Shown: piece by piece, positions 11,448 through 20,471 of the stretch
Layout: each line of letters begins with the position of its first letter
Position numbering within the stretch: the first letter of the stretch is position 1
Source of the DNA: Alphaproteobacteria bacterium
GTDB taxonomy: Bacteria > Myxococcota_A > UBA796 > GCA-2862545
Assembly (NCBI GenBank): GCA_020632875.1
Contig: JACKET010000001.1
Coordinates: 310,001-374,000 of the forward strand
Length of the DNA: 64,000 bases
Reading direction: 5' to 3'
The notes under the pieces: generated by a model
Told to the model about the DNA's origin: nothing
Database searches by the model: none
Seen by the model: the letters and a program-made list of their open reading frames with translations, nothing else
Translations under genes and position numbers: made by a program

Positions 11448-12218
11448 CTATGCGTAGCGATTGAAGCGATCGGCGCTCGCGAACCCGTACAGCGCGATGC
11501 CCGCGTCGCGGGCGAGGTCGACGGCCAGCGTGGTGGCCGCGCCGAGCGCCACGATGGCGCCGACCCCTGCGATCCGGGCCTTCTGGACGATCTCGAAGCC
11601 CGCGCGGCTGCTGACGACGAGCACGGCGTCCGACACGGGGACGCGGTCGGCGAGCAGGCGCCAGCCGAGCACCTTGTCGACCGCGTTGTGCCGGCCCACG
11701 TCCTCGCGGACGACCTCGAGGCTGCCGTCGAGACGTGCGAGCGCGGCGCCGTGGAGGCCTCCGGTCGCGAGGAAGCCGGCCTGGCCCTCGCGGAGGCGGG
11801 CCGGCAGCGCGAGGACGAACGCGGGCGCGAGGTCGTGGGCGGGCACCGCGCAGGACGCGACGATCCGGACCCGGTCGATGCTGGTCTTGCCGCAGATCCC
11901 GCAGGCGCTCGACGCGTACAGCTCGCGCGTGGCGCGCTCCAGCGCGTCGCGGTGGGCGTCGACCCCGCTCGACAGCACGCAATCGACGACGTTCCCGCTC
12001 GTGCCGACCGGCTCGAGCGCGGCGAGATCGTCGGGACCGTCGACGATGCCCTCGGTGAGCAGGAAGCCCGCCGCGAGCTCGCGGTCGTGGCCGGGCGTGC
12101 GCATGGTCACCGCGACGGAGCGGCCGTGCACGCGGATCTCGAGCGGCTCTTCGACCGCCACGGCATCGGGCGCCTGGCCGTCGTCGACCGCGCGGACGGG
12201 CCGCGTCTCCCAGGCCAT
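11448..12218 (-). CDS. fdhD: FdhD, formate dehydrogenase accessory sulfurtransferase
   Basis: FdhD passes sulfur from a cysteine desulfurase to the molybdenum cofactor of formate dehydrogenases. The protein has 256 residues, the normal size. It contains the conserved active-site pair in SSACGICGK (Cys106, Cys109), the ELAAGFLLTEGI segment and the REDVGRHNAVDK motif. The start ATG overlaps the stop of the upstream molybdoenzyme gene by one base (TGATG), so the two are coupled. That pairing supports a role in maturing that enzyme. Confidence 0.95.
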   Translation of the reverse strand: MAWETRPVRAVDDGQAPDAVAVEEPLEIRVHGRSVAVTMRTPGHDRELAAGFLLTEGIVDGPDDLAALEPVGTSGNVVDCVLSSGVDAHRDALERATRELYASSACGICGKTSIDRVRIVASCAVPAHDLAPAFVLALPARLREGQAGFLATGGLHGAALARLDGSLEVVREDVGRHNAVDKVLGWRLLADRVPVSDAVLVVSSRAGFEIVQKARIAGVGAIVALGAATTLAVDLARDAGIALYGFASADRFNRYA

Positions 12219-14125
12219 CAGCGGCTCCCGGGAGGCGGATCGATCGCGGCGAACCGGGCCTTCTGCTCGGGCATGCCAGGGAACTTGCCGCCGCTGCAGA
12301 GCACGGGACCGCCCCACTGGATCCAGTCGCCCTGCTTGCGGAGGTTCTCGACGCCCGCGTACAGCGCCATCACGTCGCCCATCTCGGCGCGCACGGCCTG
12401 GCTCGACGCGAACAGCAGGGACGGCTCGAGCGCCGGGTGCGCCGCGGACGCGACGAGGGCGGGGATCTCGAAGTCCGGGCGCGCTTCGCCGATAGTCGGG
12501 TGCCCCTCGATCTCGGGCGTGTAGCGGATGCGGCGCTCGGCGGACGTGACCGTGCCGCCCCCGCGCTGCTCGTAGCGGCCCTGCGCGGGCAGGACGAGCA
12601 CGGCCTCGCCGGGCTCGTGGAGCATCGCGGGGTGCAGGGTGGTGTCCTGGTGGACGCGGAGGGGCAGGGTGCGCAGGGCGGCGGACAGCGCCTCAGCGTC
12701 GGGCTCGACGCCGTCGAGGTCGCTGCCGACGGCGTAGAGCAGGTCGAGGTCGCCGGCCGCCGCGGCCTTCAGCGCGTCGCGGGCGGAGAGCCCGGGAGCC
12801 GCGGGGACGTCGTGGCCCCAGTGGCGCTCGATGCGCTTCGCCCCGTCTTCGCCGACCGGGACGAGGCCCGGGTACACGTCGGGCGCGGCCCCGCACTCCC
12901 ACGGACCGGGGCCCCCGTGCCGGTGCAGCGGCATCAGCCCGGTGTTCGGACGGCCGACGGCCCCCCGCATCAGGTGGAGGCGGGCGAGGGCCGCCACGGC
13001 GTCCGCCCCGCGCGGCCCGTGGACGAGGCCGCCGGACCACACGCTCACGATGTTCCGCGAGCGGGCGACGAGCTGCGCGAGCCACTCGATCTGGCCCATG
13101 GTGGTGCCGGACGCCGCGATCAGGTCGCGGTCGGCGCAGGCCTGCACGGATGCCGCGAACGCGTCGAAGCCCGTGGTGGACGCGTCGATCGCGTCGCGCT
13201 CGACGGCCCCGGCGGCCAGCAGGGCCTTCGCGACCCCGGCGATCAGGGCGAGGTCGCCGCCCGGGCTCACGGGGACGTAGTCGTCGATCAAGCGGGTGCC
13301 GAACAGCGCCGAGCGCGGCTCGGTGAGGAACCACGCCACCTCGAGGCCCCGGTCGAGCACCGGGTTGATCGCGACGACGCGGGTGCCGCGCTCTTTCGCG
13401 CGGGCGACGTACTTCGCGGCCTCGGGGTGGTCGGTGGCGAAGTCGGTGCCCCACAGCAGCAGCAGGTCGGCGCCGATCCAGTCCTGGAACGAGCACGTCG
13501 GCGCGCCCTGGCCGAGCACCTGCGTGAGACCCCTCGCGCTGGCCTCGCCCGCGATGCGCGCGCGGCTGTCGAGGTTCGCGGAGCCCAGCAGGCGTGCGGT
13601 CTTCGCGAGGACGTACGCGGTCTCGTTCGTCACCCCGCCGCCGCCGACGTACCAGGCCGTGCGCTCGGGCCGCGTGGCGCGGAGGGCCTTCGCGACGAGA
13701 TCGAGGGCCTCGCTCCACGTGATCCGCCAGAACCCGCGGTCGCCGGCCCGGTACACGAAGGGGTAGGGGATGCGGCCGAGCCCGCGCAGCTGCTGGGGGT
13801 CGAGCGCGCGGAGCCGCGCGACGTTCGCCACGTCGCTCGGGGTGAACGCGCCGATCGTGTGGCGCCGGAGCTGGCGGAGGCGGCGGGAGCAGAGGTGCGT
13901 TCCGCCGGTCGTGTCGTCGGTGAGCCCGTTCGCACCGAGGCTGCAGCCGTCGCAGACGCCCTGGCGGAGGATCCGCACCGCGTACCCGAGCTGGTCGGAG
14001 CTCTCGGCCAGGGAGGCGATCGCGTCGCGGATGTGGTGGGGGGCTCCGGCGCCGATGCCGAAGGGCGCCAGGCTCGCGATGCCGGCGTCTCCGCGGACGG
14101 GCGGGCCGGAGATCTCCTCTTGCAT
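12218..14125 (-). CDS. FdhF/YdeP-family molybdopterin oxidoreductase (alpha subunit-like)
   Basis: The protein has 635 residues and lies upstream of fdhD in the same operon. The N-terminal CDGCSLGANGL...HLCSRRL region matches the FdhF/YdeP family, which resembles formate dehydrogenase H but lacks its classical N-terminal iron-sulfur motif. The central part has the molybdopterin-binding pattern GADLLLLWGTDFATDHP and the C-terminal dinucleotide-binding part. It is shorter than E. coli YdeP (about 760). No signal peptide, so cytoplasmic. The ATG follows a GGGAG ribosome site; the frame upstream runs far into the opposite gene and is not coding. True substrate unknown; formate is possible but unproven. 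Confidence 0.85.
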   Translation of the reverse strand: MQEEISGPPVRGDAGIASLAPFGIGAGAPHHIRDAIASLAESSDQLGYAVRILRQGVCDGCSLGANGLTDDTTGGTHLCSRRLRQLRRHTIGAFTPSDVANVARLRALDPQQLRGLGRIPYPFVYRAGDRGFWRITWSEALDLVAKALRATRPERTAWYVGGGGVTNETAYVLAKTARLLGSANLDSRARIAGEASARGLTQVLGQGAPTCSFQDWIGADLLLLWGTDFATDHPEAAKYVARAKERGTRVVAINPVLDRGLEVAWFLTEPRSALFGTRLIDDYVPVSPGGDLALIAGVAKALLAAGAVERDAIDASTTGFDAFAASVQACADRDLIAASGTTMGQIEWLAQLVARSRNIVSVWSGGLVHGPRGADAVAALARLHLMRGAVGRPNTGLMPLHRHGGPGPWECGAAPDVYPGLVPVGEDGAKRIERHWGHDVPAAPGLSARDALKAAAAGDLDLLYAVGSDLDGVEPDAEALSAALRTLPLRVHQDTTLHPAMLHEPGEAVLVLPAQGRYEQRGGGTVTSAERRIRYTPEIEGHPTIGEARPDFEIPALVASAAHPALEPSLLFASSQAVRAEMGDVMALYAGVENLRKQGDWIQWGGPVLCSGGKFPGMPEQKARFAAIDPPPGSR

Positions 14126-14221
14126 CTGCGCTCCCGGGAGTCCCGTCCCATAGCACGTCGTGGGCCCTGCTCCATCGGTTCGGTTACTCCGCAACGTTCG
14201 AAGTCCCACCGGAGAGAGACC

Positions 14222-16360
14222 ATGGCGTTCGAGCGCTGGAGCAACCAGGTCGCCCAGGCCACCGATTCCGAGTCGCAGCGCCGCCTGCTCGCCGAGATCG
14301 GCACGTGGCGCGCGACCCACCTGACCGACATCCCGGGCCTCCGCGAGGCGGCCTTCGCGATGTCGAACCTGTACATGAAGGTCGGCGACCGCGACGCGGC
14401 CGTACGCGAGGCGCGCTCGCTGCTGTCGCTGTGCCAGACCACCCCCGTGGCCACGGGCGAAGAGCGCCACCACGCGAAGGCATTCCTGTCGTCGCTGGGC
14501 GAGAAGCCGCCCGAGCTGCGCCTGCCGCGCGAGCCGAAGCGCCGCTCCGACCGGCCCGAGCGTGGCGAGCGCCGCGAGCCGCGCGAGCGCCGTGAGCCCC
14601 GTGAGGCGCGCGAGCCGCAGGAATCGCTCGACGCCGTGTTCGCGCGTGCGCTCGAGGGCGATCACGTCGGCGCGCTGAAGCTCCTCAAGGGCAAGAAGGG
14701 CCGGGCCGAGCTGGTCCGCGCCTGGGTCCGCCTGCTCAAGGCCATGGCCGCCGAAGACCGCGACGCCGAGCTGGCCTCGCTCGACCGGTGGTTCCGCCAG
14801 GTGCTCGGCGTGGGTGGGGGCGCGAAGGCCGAGCCCGCCGCGAAGGCCGAGCCGCGCCAGGCGCCGCCGACCGCCGAAGACGGCCCGCTCGGCGAGCTGC
14901 TGGGGCGCCAGCTGCCCAAGCGCCGCGACGCGCGCATCCGGCTCCTCGTGAAGTGGCTCGAAGACCACCCGGCCCGCGCCGACGAGCTCGCGTCCACCGC
15001 GCTCGCTGCACACCTGGCCGAAGCGGGGCCCGAGGTCCCGGCGCCGTGGCTCGCGGCCTTCGTCGCTCAGGCCCGCCTGGGCGACGGGTCCCGCACCGAA
15101 GCCGCGCTGACCGCGCTGGCCGAGGCAGGGTCGAAGGCCGTCGAGATCTACGACGAGTGGGGCTTCACGCGCGCCATGCAGCTCGCCCGCACCGCACCGC
15201 ACCGGTTCGCCGGCCTGCGCCGCGGGGTGCTGGGCCGGGGTGCCGAGCCCGACGACCGCCGCGCGTGGACGCTCCGCCTCGATGGCGAAGACCGCATGCT
15301 CGTGCTGGTCGCGGCCTCCGCCGACGCCTACCCGGCCGAGGCCGCCGCGCAGCTCGCCCAGCGCCTCCCGGGGCTGTGCAGCCGGGTCGTGGTGCTGGCA
15401 CCGGGCGCGGGCAATGCGCCGCTGCGCGAGGCCGTCGCCCAGGCGGGGTTCGTCGCGCTCGACGGCGAGCCGTCCGACACCGAGCTGCTCTCGGCGCTCG
15501 AAGCCGTGAAGCCCGTCGGCGGGCCCGCGAAGGCCGAGCGCGCCGAGAAGCCCGCGAAGGCCGAGCGCGAGAAGCCCGCGAAGGCCGAGCGCGCCGAGAA
15601 GCCCGCGAAGGCCGAGCGCGCCGAGAAGCCCGCCAGGCCTGCGAAGGCCGAGAAGCCGAAGGAAGACGACGGCGCCGAGGCCCTCGCCGCGCTCACCGCC
15701 GTGCTGTTCGGCGCCGAGGCACCGACGGCCGAGGCCCTCGCCGCGCCCGTGGCTGCGCTCCCGAAGCTGCGCGAGGCGTTCCTCGCTGCGAGCGCCGCGT
15801 GGTCCGCGCTGCCCGACGACGCGAGCGTGCGCCTGGCCGCGCTGATGCAGGCCGCCGATGGCGCGGCGCCCGACTCGCTCTCGGTGCCGGAGGCCACGAC
15901 CCTCGCGCTCCGCGTGGCGGCCGCCCAGGGCGGGCCCGTCTCCGCGGTGCTCACCGGGGGCTCGACGGCCGCGCGGTTCGGCGGTCCCGGGATGGCCGAC
16001 CTGATCGGGCTGGTCGCTGCGGCCGGCGAGGCCGGGTGGGCCCTCCGCCGCGCGTTCCGCGGCACCACGCGCCGCGAGCGCCGCTCGAACCCCGCACTGT
16101 CCGAGCTGTCCGACAGCCTCGGCGGCGTCTGGCGCCTCGGCCTCGAGCGCTCCGGAGCGCGCCGCGAGCTGTGGTTCGTGGCGGATCTGCCGGTCGAAGG
16201 CCGCGCAGCGGTGCCGCAGCTCCTGCTCGACGAGGCCGACCGGCTGGTCGTCCTGCCGATCGATCCCGAGCTCTCCGCCTGGTACGGCACGCTCGGCGGC
16301 CCCGAGGCCATCGGGTGGACCCCCGAGGATCCGTCCGGCGTGGTCGACGCGCTGAAGTGA
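14222..16360 (+). CDS. Uncharacterised 712-residue Ala/Lys/Glu-rich protein with a repeated linker
   Basis: The N-terminal 90 residues are helical and TPR-like. An Arg/Glu-rich stretch near 110-135 (RERREPRERREP) is followed by a helical middle domain. Residues 435-478 carry a tandem PAKAERAEK linker, and a C-terminal domain of about 230 residues follows. A GGAGAGAG ribosome site precedes the ATG. It is divergent from the molybdoenzyme gene, sharing a 96-base intergenic region, and its stop overlaps the next gene's GTG start. No catalytic motif was found. A scaffold or adaptor role is a guess. Confidence 0.7.
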   Translation: MAFERWSNQVAQATDSESQRRLLAEIGTWRATHLTDIPGLREAAFAMSNLYMKVGDRDAAVREARSLLSLCQTTPVATGEERHHAKAFLSSLGEKPPELRLPREPKRRSDRPERGERREPRERREPREAREPQESLDAVFARALEGDHVGALKLLKGKKGRAELVRAWVRLLKAMAAEDRDAELASLDRWFRQVLGVGGGAKAEPAAKAEPRQAPPTAEDGPLGELLGRQLPKRRDARIRLLVKWLEDHPARADELASTALAAHLAEAGPEVPAPWLAAFVAQARLGDGSRTEAALTALAEAGSKAVEIYDEWGFTRAMQLARTAPHRFAGLRRGVLGRGAEPDDRRAWTLRLDGEDRMLVLVAASADAYPAEAAAQLAQRLPGLCSRVVVLAPGAGNAPLREAVAQAGFVALDGEPSDTELLSALEAVKPVGGPAKAERAEKPAKAEREKPAKAERAEKPAKAERAEKPARPAKAEKPKEDDGAEALAALTAVLFGAEAPTAEALAAPVAALPKLREAFLAASAAWSALPDDASVRLAALMQAADGAAPDSLSVPEATTLALRVAAAQGGPVSAVLTGGSTAARFGGPGMADLIGLVAAAGEAGWALRRAFRGTTRRERRSNPALSELSDSLGGVWRLGLERSGARRELWFVADLPVEGRAAVPQLLLDEADRLVVLPIDPELSAWYGTLGGPEAIGWTPEDPSGVVDALK
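15524..15655 (+). repeat. In-frame tandem repeat encoding PAKAERAEK linker
   Basis: About five copies of a 24- to 27-base unit starting GCCCGCGAAGGCCGAGCGCG encode Pro-Ala-Lys-Ala-Glu-Arg-Ala-Glu-Lys. The copies are nearly identical at the DNA level, with one shortened unit, which suggests recent expansion by slippage. The resulting charged, probably flexible or helical linker separates the two halves of the 14222-16360 protein. Confidence 0.85.
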
Positions 16361-17253
16361 GCGAGGCGGCCCGGCTGCTCGCGGCAGTCGGGCTCCCGCG
16401 CGACACCCCGGTCCGCGCGCTCGAGCGGGACGACCGCCGCGCCCTCCTGCTCGGCGGCTCGCACGTCGGCTGGGTCGCCACGAACGACGCCGGCCACGCG
16501 CGTCTCGAGCGGGAGCGGCGCGTGCTGGAGCTCCTCGCCGCGCGGTGTCGCTTCGCCGTGCCGCGGGTGGTGTGGGTCGCGCCCGACGGCGGGTCGGAGG
16601 TGCGCACGCAGGTCCCGTCCACCGCCGCGCCCTTCGACGTGTGGCGCGCCGTCCACGCCGACCCCGCGCTGGCGCGGTCGATCGGAGGGTGGCTCGGCGC
16701 GGCCCTGGCCGAGCAGCACGCCGCGGTCCGCGACCCCGCCGAGGTCCCGTGGCTCCCGCACCGCCCGGAGTGGCCCCTGGAGACGGACTGGATCCTCGCC
16801 CACCTCCCCCGTGTGGTCGACGACGCGGACCTGCTGGCGGCCTGCGCGGACCTGCTGGCGGCATTCGATGCGCTCCCGTGCGATCCGGTGCTCGTCCACG
16901 GGGACGTGGGCTTCCACAACCTGGGCCTGCGGGACGGCCGTGTCGCCGGGCTCTTCGACTACGACGGAGCCGCCTGGGCCGACCGGCACGTCGACTTCCG
17001 GTACCTGCTCCTCGAGTCGGACGGCCAGCCCCTGCTCGACGCGGCGCTCGCGATCTACGAACCCGCGACGGGCGCCGTGATCCAGATGCCGCGGCTGCAT
17101 GTCGAGAACGCCGCGTGCGCGGTGTCCTTCCTCGCCTATCGGCAGGAGACGCCGCCCGGAGAGCGCTCCTGCGGCCGCACCCTCGCAGAGGACCTCGCCT
17201 GGACCCGCACGGCGCTGGCCCGCGTCAGCGGCGACGCGTCAGGAGGACGGTGA
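16357..17253 (+). CDS. Aminoglycoside-phosphotransferase-family (APH-like) kinase
   Basis: The protein has 298 residues. The catalytic loop is visible as LVHGDVGFHNLGL (HGDxxxxN) and the metal-binding loop as LFDYDGA, in the normal APH order and spacing; the N-terminal lobe is weakly conserved. The GTG start overlaps the upstream stop (GTGA), so it is coupled to the Ala/Lys/Glu-rich gene. APH-family proteins phosphorylate small molecules such as choline, homoserine or sugars; the substrate here is unknown and antibiotic resistance should not be assumed. The last 29 bases overlap the end of the opposite-strand lipoprotein gene. Confidence 0.85.
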   Translation: MSEAARLLAAVGLPRDTPVRALERDDRRALLLGGSHVGWVATNDAGHARLERERRVLELLAARCRFAVPRVVWVAPDGGSEVRTQVPSTAAPFDVWRAVHADPALARSIGGWLGAALAEQHAAVRDPAEVPWLPHRPEWPLETDWILAHLPRVVDDADLLAACADLLAAFDALPCDPVLVHGDVGFHNLGLRDGRVAGLFDYDGAAWADRHVDFRYLLLESDGQPLLDAALAIYEPATGAVIQMPRLHVENAACAVSFLAYRQETPPGERSCGRTLAEDLAWTRTALARVSGDASGGR

Positions 17254-18091
17254 GCCCGGAGGGATTCCCGCCCCCCGTCGCGCACCCGAGGCTGCACCCG
17301 TAGTCCGGCGTCGGAGGCGGCGGCGCGGTCGACGGACCGTCGGTGTCGGCGTCCGCGTCGGTGTCCGCATCCACGTCCGCGTCGGTATCGGCGTCCACGT
17401 CCGTGTCCACGTCGAGATCGGTGTCGGCGTCCGCATCGGTGTCGACGTCGGTGTCCGCGTCGACGTCGGTGTCCGCGTCGACGTCGGTATCGGCGTCGAC
17501 GTCGGTGTCCGCGTCCGCGTCGGTATCGGCATCGGCATCGGTGTCGGCGTCCGAGTCGGCGTCGGTGTCGGCATCGGCATCGGTGTCCGCGTCCGAATCG
17601 GCGTCGGTGTCCGCATCGGCATCGGTGTCGGCATCCGTGTCGGTGTCGGTCTCGACGATGGAGATCGTGCTCGTCGTTCCGACCGTGTCGAACAGCGGGG
17701 GATTGGAGACGAGACCGAGCTGGAAGCCCATGGTCACGGGGACGCCGTCTTGATCCGGGGGCACGGAGACCGCGAATACGGCCGTGCCCGAAGTGGTCTG
17801 TGCGACGGTCGCGTTCGAGCGCCAGCACCGCCACGCCCAGCTCGCGGGGATCGCGGCCTCCGCCGCGGCCACGACGTCGGTGCCGGCGGGCCCCACACCG
17901 CTCGGCGAGACCGGCGTGATGCCCCACGAAGGCGGCATGTCGAGGCACAGGCCCGGCTCGCCCTGGTCGCCCGTGATGTCGATCTCCACGGTGAACGTCG
18001 CGCCGGCGTCGACCGTCGCGGGGTGGCGCACGGCGTCGATCGTGCAGGCCACGAGGAGGACGGCGAGGGCGATGGGGCGGGAGCGGCTCAC
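17225..18091 (-). CDS. Lipoprotein with a long Asp-Thr/Asp-Ala repeat
   Basis: The protein has 288 residues from a GTG start at 18091. Residues 1-16 are a lipoprotein signal ending in a lipobox (LLVAC). About 125 residues follow with a beta-rich fold (secreted domain), then roughly 100 residues of almost pure D-T-D-A-D repeats, and finally a short Pro-rich and Cys-containing tail with a basic end (LLTRRR). The tail resembles surface-sorting ends seen in Myxococcota lipoproteins with Asp-rich linkers, though the mechanism is not shown here. No family recognised for the N-terminal domain. Confidence 0.75.
   Translation of the reverse strand: MSRSRPIALAVLLVACTIDAVRHPATVDAGATFTVEIDITGDQGEPGLCLDMPPSWGITPVSPSGVGPAGTDVVAAAEAAIPASWAWRCWRSNATVAQTTSGTAVFAVSVPPDQDGVPVTMGFQLGLVSNPPLFDTVGTTSTISIVETDTDTDADTDADADTDADSDADTDADADTDADSDADTDADADTDADADTDVDADTDVDADTDVDADTDVDTDADADTDLDVDTDVDADTDADVDADTDADADTDGPSTAPPPPTPDYGCSLGCATGGGNPSGLTVLLTRRR
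17340..17655 (-). repeat. Asp-rich DTD/DAD coding repeat
   Basis: The stretch is built from 6-base units of GTCGGC/GTCCGC type in the forward direction, encoding Asp-Thr and Asp-Ala on the reverse strand. The higher-order period of 18 and 24 bases is visible. A shorter version of the same repeat lies at about 49649-49738 in another lipoprotein, so this is a reused linker design in this genome. Confidence 0.85.
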
Positions 18092-18116
18092 GCGGGGAGT
18101 ATACCGGCCCCGCGCG

Positions 18117-19892
18117 TCACCGCCCGAGGGCGTCGAGGGCCGCGCGCACCTGAGGATCGGCGGACAACGCGGGCAGCTCGGGGTCGAGCTCGGGACCGGA
18201 GTACGCCATCGGCGAGCCGTCGGCGTGGACGGCGAGGGCCTCGCGCTGCGCCTGGAGCACGCCGACCGCGAATCGCTCGGTGGGCGTGAGCTCGATGCGC
18301 ACGTCGGGCTGGATGCCCCACACCGCCGCGTCGTCGGTGCGGTGGATGCGACGGCCGTCGGGCAGCGCCCACAGCAGGTTCGTGAACTGGAGCGCGATGC
18401 CGTGCTCCTGGTCGACGCGCAGCACCTGGCTGACGCCCTTGCCCGTCGTGGGGGCGCCGACGACCTTCGCGTTCGCGGACTGCTGCAGGGCGCCGGCGAG
18501 GACCTCGGCCGCGGACGCCGAATCGCCATCGACGAGCACCGCGAGGGGGACGCCCTCCCAGGGATCGCCCGGCGAGGCCTCGGTGCCTTCGGCGCGCTTC
18601 GCGAGCAGGGCGGCATCCGTCTCGGCGTCGCCGGTCAGCCGCCCCTCGAGGTGCAGCATGGGCCCCGACGCCACGAACGCGTCGATGATGCGCGCCGTGA
18701 CGCTCAGGTCGCCGCCGCCGTTGCCGCGCAGGTCGATCACGAGGGCCTCGGCGGGCGCGTCGGGGAGGACCGCGGCGAGCTCGTCGAGCGTGTGCGGCTT
18801 GAACGATGCGATGTGCACGAATGCGACGCCCGGCGCGACGAACGCGTCCCAGTCGGTGCCGTCGCGCCGCCAGCCGCTGACCGTGCGCTCCTGGATGGTG
18901 CCGCGCTCGAGGGCGAACGTCTTCTCGTGCCCTTCGCGCGAGACCAGCACGGGGACCGCGATGCCGTCGGGACCCCGGAGCGCGGCAGCCGCCCGCTCGG
19001 GCCCGTCGGCGCCCGGCGCGCGGAGGTCGAGCGTGCCGCCCTCGTGCCGGATCTCGAGGATGCGGTCGCCCTTGTGCACGCCGGCCTTCCACGCGGACCC
19101 GCCCTCGACGAGGCGGTCGACCACCACGCCACCCTCGGCATGGTCGAGGACCACGCCCACCACACCGGACGCCACGCCGTCGTGGTGCCGCTCCCACGCG
19201 GCGATCTGCGCGGGCCAGATGGGGCTCGACCACGTGTCGGCAGCCGCGAACGCGGCCTCGGTGAGCTCGGCGACCGCGATCTCCTCGTCGAGGCCGTGCT
19301 CGATGCCGAGGTCGACGAGGGCGTCGAAGGCGGAATCGAAGTCGGTGGCCTCGGGATCGGGCGCTATCTGCAGGGACGTGATCAGCGTGAGGCGGTGCGC
19401 GGCCGCCGCGAGCAGCACGCCCTCGTCGAGGGGGACGACGTACTCGGCACGCAGCGCGTCGAGCGCGGCGTGGCCCATCGTGCGGTCGACGCCGGACTGC
19501 TCGCGGCGCGTGATCGCCAGCTCGTCGGCATCCGCGTACCGGGCGAGCACCAGGGCGTCTTCGGTGGCCTGGCGGAGCTTCGCGCGCGTTTCGGGGTTGA
19601 CGGCCGCGTCGTAGAGCGCGGACGTCGCGCGGGCGCGCAGCATCGGGGGCGCCGCGGGCAGCGCGGCGTCGAGCTCCGCGCGCAGCGGCGCGAACCGCGC
19701 CTCGTCGACGTGCGACCCCGCCGCGACCGCCTGGGCGGCCTCGTCGAGCGCGCCACGGTCGAGCGCGTCGCGGGCGGCCAGCTCGAGCCGGTCGACCTCG
19801 ATGGCCCGGAGTGCCGCGCGCTCCGAATCGAGCGTGCTCGGGTCGGGGGCCTCGGAGTCGGTGAAGCAGGCGAGGAGGGAGAGCAGGAGCAT
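18117..19892 (-). CDS. S41-family (C-terminal processing) protease, lipoprotein
   Basis: The protein has 591 residues. A short lipoprotein signal ends in LLAC at residue 9. A helical region of about 230 residues is followed by a PDZ-like segment (GVVGVVLDHAEGG...GGSAWKAG) and a tail-specific protease domain. The catalytic pair is visible: Ser in DGDSASAAEV and Lys in TTGKGVSQV, with IDLRGNGGG before them. It should be an active periplasmic or outer-membrane-anchored serine protease. ATG at 19892, facing away from the next gene across a 69-base gap. Confidence 0.9.
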   Translation of the reverse strand: MLLLSLLACFTDSEAPDPSTLDSERAALRAIEVDRLELAARDALDRGALDEAAQAVAAGSHVDEARFAPLRAELDAALPAAPPMLRARATSALYDAAVNPETRAKLRQATEDALVLARYADADELAITRREQSGVDRTMGHAALDALRAEYVVPLDEGVLLAAAAHRLTLITSLQIAPDPEATDFDSAFDALVDLGIEHGLDEEIAVAELTEAAFAAADTWSSPIWPAQIAAWERHHDGVASGVVGVVLDHAEGGVVVDRLVEGGSAWKAGVHKGDRILEIRHEGGTLDLRAPGADGPERAAAALRGPDGIAVPVLVSREGHEKTFALERGTIQERTVSGWRRDGTDWDAFVAPGVAFVHIASFKPHTLDELAAVLPDAPAEALVIDLRGNGGGDLSVTARIIDAFVASGPMLHLEGRLTGDAETDAALLAKRAEGTEASPGDPWEGVPLAVLVDGDSASAAEVLAGALQQSANAKVVGAPTTGKGVSQVLRVDQEHGIALQFTNLLWALPDGRRIHRTDDAAVWGIQPDVRIELTPTERFAVGVLQAQREALAVHADGSPMAYSGPELDPELPALSADPQVRAALDALGR

Positions 19893-19961
19893 CGGGGCAC
19901 AGACCGGCGGGAGCGCTGCGGGTTCGTCAGGAGGATGTAGTATCGCCCCGGAGGACAACGC

Positions 19962-20471
19962 ATGCGTCAGTGGATGGCCGCTCTCGGCCTGCTCGCGATG
20001 GCCGCGCCGGCATTCGGCGCTCCGCCGATCCGCAACGGCGGCAACATCGGCCTCGGGCTCGGGGCGACCCCCCACGTGATGGGCCTCGACGTGAAGTACT
20101 GGATGAACCCGAACCTGTCGGCGCAGGCCGTGATCGGGCTCTACGAGCTGCAGGGCGGGCTCGACCCGGTGCGGGTCGGCATCGACGGCGACGTGCTGTA
20201 CGAGATCGCCTTCGTGAAGGGCAACGAGACCTTCGACTTCGGGATGAACCTCGGCATCGGCGGCCTGTACGGGATGGACTTCGAGGCGCCGAGCCTCGTG
20301 GCCGGCGGCAACCTGGTGGTCGGGCTCGAGGGCAACATCGACGCCGTGCCGCTCGACCTCTCGATCGACTACCGGCCCACGGTGTTCCTGTACGACGACT
20401 TCGACGACGGGTTCGACACGTACCGCCTGAGCTTCGTCGAGATCGGCGGCCACATCCGCTACTGGTTCTAG
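19962..20471 (+). CDS. Small outer-membrane beta-barrel protein
   Basis: The protein has 169 residues: a signal peptide (cleavage after AFGA, near residue 20), alternating hydrophobic and polar beta strands, and a C-terminal aromatic RYWF end, as in OmpW/OmpX-size 8-stranded barrels. A GGAGGA ribosome site sits seven bases before the ATG, and a TAGTAT box 19 bases before that is a possible -10 element. Function unknown. Confidence 0.75.
   Translation: MRQWMAALGLLAMAAPAFGAPPIRNGGNIGLGLGATPHVMGLDVKYWMNPNLSAQAVIGLYELQGGLDPVRVGIDGDVLYEIAFVKGNETFDFGMNLGIGGLYGMDFEAPSLVAGGNLVVGLEGNIDAVPLDLSIDYRPTVFLYDDFDDGFDTYRLSFVEIGGHIRYWF

Noticed and set aside
12218..16864. 1548-residue reverse frame extending upstream from the molybdoenzyme
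   Set aside because: Only the part from 14125 down matches a family; the rest is antisense to the 14222-16360 gene and has low-complexity composition.
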